Shown piece after piece: positions 59,393-64,000 of a DNA stretch of 64,000 bases. The stretch is from assembly GCF_900129725.1 (NCBI RefSeq), contig NZ_FQWQ01000003.1, positions 716,686-780,685 on the forward strand, in the 5' to 3' direction. Positions within the stretch are counted from its first letter, which is position 1; the number at the start of each line of letters is the position of its first letter. The stretch comes from Chryseolinea serpens. Its GTDB lineage: Bacteria > Bacteroidota > Bacteroidia > Cytophagales > Cyclobacteriaceae. The notes beneath the pieces were generated by a model, which did no database searches, was not told where the DNA came from, and saw nothing but the letters and a program-made list of their open reading frames with translations. The position numbers and the translations under genes were made by a program.

Positions 59393-61852
59393 CTATTCAT
59401 ACCGCAGCGTCTGCGTGGGATTGCTTGTGGCGGCTTTGATGGTTTGCATACTTACGGTGACGAGTGCCAGCGCAATGGCCGACGCGGCCGTCAGGAAGTA
59501 GACCAGCAAATTCATGTCGATGTGGTAGGCAAAGGTGCCCAACCATTTTTGCATGAAGTACCATGCCACGGGCCAGGCCATCACATTGGCAACCACGATG
59601 AGCACGACAATCTCCTTCGACAACAATCCCAGGATGTTCGGCACGGAAGCACCCAAGACTTTGCGGATGCCGATCTCTTTCACGCGTTGCATCGTGTTGA
59701 AGGTTGCCAACCCGAAAAGCCCCATGCAGGCAATAAAGATGGCGAGGCCTGCAAAGATCGTGAACAATTGACTTTGCTTTTGTTCCGACGCATAGAGTTG
59801 TTGATACCGCTCACTAAGGAATTCATAGTCGAACGGACGCTTCGGCAAAAATTCATGCCACAGCTTTTCCAGGTGGGCCATGCCTTCCTCCATATTTTTT
59901 CCAGAGATGCTCACCGCCATGCGACGGTAGCCGCCTTTGCGGGGATAGAACACGAGCGGCACAATTTCCTGATGTAACGACTCGAAGTGGAAGTCTTTGA
60001 CAACGCCCACGAGTTTTCCCGTCGTGCCGCCATAGGCGAAATCTTTCCCGACGCCTTCAGCAGGCGTCTTCCAGCCATAGGCCTTCGCTGCAGCCTCGTT
60101 GACGATGAACGCCAGCGTGTCGTCGGTGGTGATGTCTTTCGAGAAATCACGGCCGGCGGCGATGGGGATGTCGAACGTTTTGAAGAATTCATAATCTACC
60201 CGCACGTCCTTTGTGGTCACGGTCGAGGACACCAGGCTGTCGCCTTTCATGATGAGCGGCGCGCCCTGGCTATCCAACAGCCTTCCCGTTGGGACACGCG
60301 AGGACCGGGACACATTTTTGATATGCGACGATTTTGTCATTTCGTTATAAAAGGCGTCATAAACCGGATCCAGCTCCTCATCGTAGTAAGGCAACGTGAT
60401 GACCTGGTCTTTGCTATAGCCCAAATCCAGACTGTTGAGATAACCCAGTTGTTGGAAGGTGATGGCGGTGGCAATGATGAGGGCAATGGAAATAGCAAAC
60501 TGCGCTACCACCAGCGCTTTGCGCAGGGCGCCTTTGCCACGGGTGGAACCTTGTTGACCCTTCAGCACCAAAGCAGGTTTGAAACCGGAAACCACAAAGG
60601 CCGGGTACACACCCGCCAGGATCCCCACAAAGAATGCGAAGGCGATCAGCCCGATCAACAACGGCCAGTTGGTAATGAGATTCAGTGAGAGGGCTTTACC
60701 GGTGAACACGTTGAGCCAATGCAGGCTGATGAACGCAAGGCCTGTCCCCAACACCAGCGCAAACCAGGAAATGAGCACCGATTCGCTGAGGTACTGGCTG
60801 ATCAATTGCATCTTGAAAGCTCCCACCACTTTGCGCAGACCCACTTCCTTTGCACGCTTCGTGGCGCGGGCGGTGGAGAGGTTGATAAAGTTGAAGCACG
60901 CGATGAGGATGATGAACAAACCGATGATGCCCATCATGTATACCGTGTTGATGTTGCCGTTCACTTCGAGTTCGTCGTCGAGGTGTGAGCGAAGGTGGAT
61001 GTCGGTCACTTTTTGGAGAAAGAGGGTGGTGGACTTGGAGGCTACCCAGTCGGCGGGAACGCCCCAGTTGGCTTTGGCGTAGTTGCCAAAATGTTTGTCG
61101 AGAAAGGCGGGGAAGCGGGCTTCGATCTTTTTCGGGTCGGCGCCTTCTTCCAGGAGCATGTAGGTGCCAAAAGAATTGTTGCCCCAGTTGGTCTCCAGGT
61201 TTTTGCGTCCATAGATCTTGTCGTCGTCCAGTGTGCTAAAGGCCATCAGGTATTCGGGATGCCAGTGGGCCTGGGGTGGAAGGTCTTCGTAGACGCCGGT
61301 CACTTCGATGTCGAATTGATTGTTGGCGCGCAGCCTTTTGCCGGTCACGTTCACATCGTTGAAGAACTTCATGGCCGTTTTGCGCGACAGCATGATCGTC
61401 ATCGGGCGCGTGAGGGCCGTGGCCGGGTCGCCAGTCACGATCTTGAAATCGAAAATTTTAAAGATGTCGGGCTCCGCCAGGAACAGGTGGTCCTCCGAGA
61501 AATTCTTTTCCAGCTTCCCGTTTTCTTCCAGCCCCATAACGATCCCAAAATTGACCGTGCGGGCCAGGACCTTGATCTCGCCAAAGTCGTTCTTGAGCAG
61601 CGGACCGATAGGAGGGGCCACGTTGCCCAGGTGCAGGTTTGGGGTGCCGTCGTCCGACAGGAAATTGCGGGTGACGCGGTAGATGCGGTCGGCCGAGGCA
61701 TGTTGCTTGTCATAGCTCACCTCGTCGCGGATATATAAATAGATGAGCATACAGCACATCATGGCCAACGCCAGCCCGGCGATGTTGATGAAGGCCGTAA
61801 GCTTGTTGCGGAAGATGGACCGCAGGGCTACTTTTAAATAGTTTTTGATCAT
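59393..61852 (-). CDS. FtsX/MacB-type ABC transporter permease
   Basis: 819 residues with two MacB/FtsX modules. Module 1: N-terminal helix (FINIAGLALAMMCCMLIYLYI), a periplasmic MacB_PCD domain (about 50-270) and a three-helix FtsX domain starting near 295 with FNFINLSTARATKRAKEVGLRKVVGA. Module 2: helix near 440 (VVAQFAISIALIIATAITF), periplasmic domain, and FtsX helices from about 690 with the matching MQRVKEIGIRKVLGASVPNI. Such long permeases are abundant in Bacteroidota and work with a separate ATPase; none is adjacent. Substrate unknown (peptide, lipoprotein or drug export are family options). Confidence 0.93.
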   Translation of the reverse strand: MIKNYLKVALRSIFRNKLTAFINIAGLALAMMCCMLIYLYIRDEVSYDKQHASADRIYRVTRNFLSDDGTPNLHLGNVAPPIGPLLKNDFGEIKVLARTVNFGIVMGLEENGKLEKNFSEDHLFLAEPDIFKIFDFKIVTGDPATALTRPMTIMLSRKTAMKFFNDVNVTGKRLRANNQFDIEVTGVYEDLPPQAHWHPEYLMAFSTLDDDKIYGRKNLETNWGNNSFGTYMLLEEGADPKKIEARFPAFLDKHFGNYAKANWGVPADWVASKSTTLFLQKVTDIHLRSHLDDELEVNGNINTVYMMGIIGLFIILIACFNFINLSTARATKRAKEVGLRKVVGAFKMQLISQYLSESVLISWFALVLGTGLAFISLHWLNVFTGKALSLNLITNWPLLIGLIAFAFFVGILAGVYPAFVVSGFKPALVLKGQQGSTRGKGALRKALVVAQFAISIALIIATAITFQQLGYLNSLDLGYSKDQVITLPYYDEELDPVYDAFYNEMTKSSHIKNVSRSSRVPTGRLLDSQGAPLIMKGDSLVSSTVTTKDVRVDYEFFKTFDIPIAAGRDFSKDITTDDTLAFIVNEAAAKAYGWKTPAEGVGKDFAYGGTTGKLVGVVKDFHFESLHQEIVPLVFYPRKGGYRRMAVSISGKNMEEGMAHLEKLWHEFLPKRPFDYEFLSERYQQLYASEQKQSQLFTIFAGLAIFIACMGLFGLATFNTMQRVKEIGIRKVLGASVPNILGLLSKEIVVLIVVANVMAWPVAWYFMQKWLGTFAYHIDMNLLVYFLTAASAIALALVTVSMQTIKAATSNPTQTLRYE

Positions 61853-62063
61853 ACAGATAGGGTTACAAACAGGGTAAACTGAATCGATAGACTCTGGTTA
61901 CACAAAGACTGTGCTTTTTTCCAAAAGGTTGCCTGGAGTCGGGAATGACGCTTTTATTTTTTGAGAGTGTTCATTTTTGTGCAGCGCGATGTTCGTTTTT
62001 CGGTGGTCTTTGCTTCACCGTCGCCCAAAATGTGTCTACCTTCACGGTCTTGACTGTAGAACT

Positions 62064-63830
62064 ATGCGATCGATCATTACCAGGTTAGGATGGAGCATTA
62101 TCGTGGGAATGTTGCCCCTGCTGGCCACCGCGCAAACCGGCGGCCGGACCACCTATTGCAACCCCATGGACATCGACTACAAATACAACTACGAGCAACT
62201 GAACGACAGCATTTCCTACCGCGCGGGCGCCGACCCCGTGATCGTCAACCACAAAGGCTCCTACTTTCTTTTTGTGACGATCTCGGGAGGCTACTGGCAC
62301 TCCAACAACCTGGTCGATTGGTCCTACATCGTACCCGATAAATGGCCCATGGAAGATATGTGCGCACCGGCGGCCATGTCGGTGAAAGACACGTTGTATC
62401 TCTTTCAGTCCACTTTTGAGCAACGGCCCATCTTTTATTCACTTGAACCGGAAAAGGGAAAGCTGAAATTTTACAACCGCTGGCTCCCCGCGTTACCCAA
62501 GGAAGTCGGGCCCTGGGACCCCGCGTTGTTTTATGACGAAGAACTGAATAAATGGTATATGTACTGGGGCTCGTCGAACGTGTTTCCCATGTATGGCAGC
62601 GAACTGGACAAACACAAACGCCTCAGCTATAAGGGGGCCTACAAACCCATGCTCTACCTGCAACCGGAGGAACATGGCTGGGAGCGTTTCGGAAGAGATC
62701 ACACCAGCAGCATCAAGCCCTTCATGGAAGGCGCCTGGATGACGAAGCACAACGGCAAATATTATCTGCAATACGGGGCGCCAGGGACGGAATATAACGT
62801 GTATGCCAACGGTACGTATGTGGGCGATAGTCCGCTGGGACCCTTTACCTATGCACCCTACAATCCTGTTTCCTACAAACCCGGCGGCTTTGTTACGGGT
62901 GCAGGCCATGGCAACACCTTCCAGGATGTCTATGGAAACTACTGGAACACCGGCACACCCTGGATTGCCGTGAACTGGAACTTCGAACGCCGCATCGCCA
63001 TGTTCCCCGCCGGCTTCGACGCCGACGGCCAAATGTTTTCCAACACACGTTTTGGCGATTTGCCCCACCGGCTGCCAACAAAGAAATGGACGAGCAAAGA
63101 TGAGTTGTTCACCGGCTGGATGTTGCTGTCCTACAAGAAAACGGCCACAGCCTCATCGGTGCGCGATACTTTTCGCGTCTCCAATTTAACAGACGAAAAC
63201 CCACGGACGTTTTGGGTGGCGCGCCAAAACAAAGCAGGGGAGTGGGCAGCGATCGACCTTCAGAAAGAACAGGAAGTAAGAGCCGTGCAAATAAATTATA
63301 CAGACTACAAGTCGGATATTTTTGACAACGATACGGCCCGGGTCTACACGCAATTCAAATTATTTGCCTCCCGCGATGGCAAGCAATGGGATTTGATCAC
63401 CGATCTCACACGCGAAAAAAAACGCGACCGCCCAAACGCCTATGTGGAATTTGAAAAACCGGTGAAGGCCCGCTATATCAAGTATGAACACGTTTATGTG
63501 GCGTCGCCTAATCTGGCCGTTAGCGATATTCGCGTTTTTGGGAATGGCCAAGGAAAACCCCCGGTCGCACCTTCTAAAATCACAGCCAAGCGGGACACGG
63601 ATGTGCGCAATGCTTTTGTTTCATGGACGCCGGTGCCGGGTGCTGTAGGTTATAATATTTTGTGGGGTATCGGTAAGGACAAGCTTTATCAAACCTATCA
63701 GGTCTTTGCCGACCAACCTGCGTCGAAAGAGATCCGGGCATTGTCGCGTGGGGTTACCTATTATTTTGCCGTTGAAGCTTTTAGTGAGAATGGCGTGTCG
63801 GCGAGGAGTGAGGTGGTAATGGTGAAGTAG
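62064..63830 (+). CDS. GH43-like secreted glycosidase with F5/8C-type and Fn3 domains
   Basis: 588 residues from the ATG at 62064 (the open frame reaches back to 61977 without signal character). Signal peptide (GWSIIVGMLPLLATAQ). A five-bladed propeller of the GH43 type follows, with the expected three acids: D57 (GADPVI), D152 (GPWDPALFYD) and E222 (FMEGAWM). A discoidin-like domain (about 375-500, ARQNKAGEWAAIDL, ARYIKYEHVYV) and a fibronectin type III domain (about 510-588) complete it. GH43 enzymes release arabinose, xylose or galactose residues. Monocistronic. Confidence 0.88.
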   Translation: MRSIITRLGWSIIVGMLPLLATAQTGGRTTYCNPMDIDYKYNYEQLNDSISYRAGADPVIVNHKGSYFLFVTISGGYWHSNNLVDWSYIVPDKWPMEDMCAPAAMSVKDTLYLFQSTFEQRPIFYSLEPEKGKLKFYNRWLPALPKEVGPWDPALFYDEELNKWYMYWGSSNVFPMYGSELDKHKRLSYKGAYKPMLYLQPEEHGWERFGRDHTSSIKPFMEGAWMTKHNGKYYLQYGAPGTEYNVYANGTYVGDSPLGPFTYAPYNPVSYKPGGFVTGAGHGNTFQDVYGNYWNTGTPWIAVNWNFERRIAMFPAGFDADGQMFSNTRFGDLPHRLPTKKWTSKDELFTGWMLLSYKKTATASSVRDTFRVSNLTDENPRTFWVARQNKAGEWAAIDLQKEQEVRAVQINYTDYKSDIFDNDTARVYTQFKLFASRDGKQWDLITDLTREKKRDRPNAYVEFEKPVKARYIKYEHVYVASPNLAVSDIRVFGNGQGKPPVAPSKITAKRDTDVRNAFVSWTPVPGAVGYNILWGIGKDKLYQTYQVFADQPASKEIRALSRGVTYYFAVEAFSENGVSARSEVVMVK

Positions 63831-63912
63831 GCGCTTCGGTAGGGATAGCTATTTTTTAAAAATAATTTCCCCACACGGAATTAATAATGAATCAAGCCGT
63901 GAAGGTCTAAAA

Positions 63913-63934
63913 AAAAGATTGTGATCTTTTAAAA
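63913..63934 (+). terminator. Possible terminator after the GH43-like gene
   Basis: AAAAGAT pairs with ATCTTTT around TGTG, about 80 bases after the stop. The stem is AT-rich and short, so termination would be weak. Nothing else is seen from 63831 to the window end. Confidence 0.45.
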
Positions 63935-64000
63935 CAAGCTCGGCCCTTGGAACACCGGCTGTTTTTTGATAGAGCGCTCCGATATAGAAAACACGCTCGT

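Overview
The window looks like chromosomal DNA of a soil or freshwater Bacteroidota bacterium, most likely of the order Cytophagales (a Chryseolinea/Ohtaekwangia-like organism). The signs are SusC/SusD and a giant hybrid two-component sensor, a C-terminal type IX secretion sorting domain, a TAnnTTTG-type promoter, general absence of Shine-Dalgarno sequences, and many FtsX-like and DUF1080/DUF4861 secreted proteins. The genus is inference. No rRNA, tRNA, CRISPR array, transposase or phage gene was seen.

Layout. 1-8.2 kb: housekeeping genes. These are the end of a pentapeptide-repeat protein, greA and a HIT protein on +, then a TPR protein, pgk, a small membrane protein, a secreted redoxin, a threonine-dehydratase-like enzyme, a phosphofructokinase and Sua5/TsaC on -. 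8.5-18 kb: a beta-lactamase-fold serine hydrolase, a tiny membrane protein, a Nudix hydrolase, a double-DUF1080 secreted protein, a membrane-anchored HtrA protease, a GH3-fold acyl-adenylase, dxr and rseP. 18-21.5 kb: unsaturated-uronate genes (kduI; DUF4861, kdgF and a secreted lectin-fold protein). 21.5-23.3 kb: two AT-richer secreted orphans next to hairpin repeats. 23.4-27.5 kb: a polysaccharide O-acetylation operon (AlgI-like MBOAT plus two SGNH proteins). 27.7-34.3 kb: hexuronate catabolism, with uxaA diverging from eda-like, ydgJ-like, kdgK, eda and exuT-like genes. 34.4-53.3 kb: a polysaccharide utilisation locus with HTCS regulator, FG-GAP/ASPIC lipoprotein, SusC, SusD, surface glycan-binding protein, clan GH-A glycosidase with sorting tail, a three-copy 259-bp tandem repeat, and a GH9 glucanase. 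53.4-58.3 kb: alpha/beta hydrolase, PII and Amt, a YiaK-type diketogulonate reductase and a lipase. 58.3-59.4 kb: a gene-free kilobase packed with hairpins and two copies of a 280-bp element. 59.4-63.8 kb: an FtsX/MacB-type permease and a GH43-like protein.

How the genes fit together: the SusCD locus imports oligosaccharides released by surface and secreted glycosidases. Uronic acids enter by the ExuT-like carrier or as unsaturated uronates processed by KdgF and KduI. UxaA, KdgK and Eda take altronate/2-keto-3-deoxygluconate to pyruvate and glyceraldehyde 3-phosphate, which feed lower glycolysis. UxaB, UxaC and KduD are not in the window.

The observations most worth a second look are: a KDPG-aldolase paralogue that has lost its Schiff-base lysine yet sits in the same operon as an intact aldolase; a dispersed hairpin family with conserved AAGAA loop and compensatory stem changes; a 280-bp element bounded by AACCCCAGGC hairpins, with an internal stem that covaries between copies; a long hairpin near 58.5 kb preceded by an unusually perfect Shine-Dalgarno site; a PII protein without the usual T-loop tyrosine; and a promoter-terminator arrangement in front of greA.
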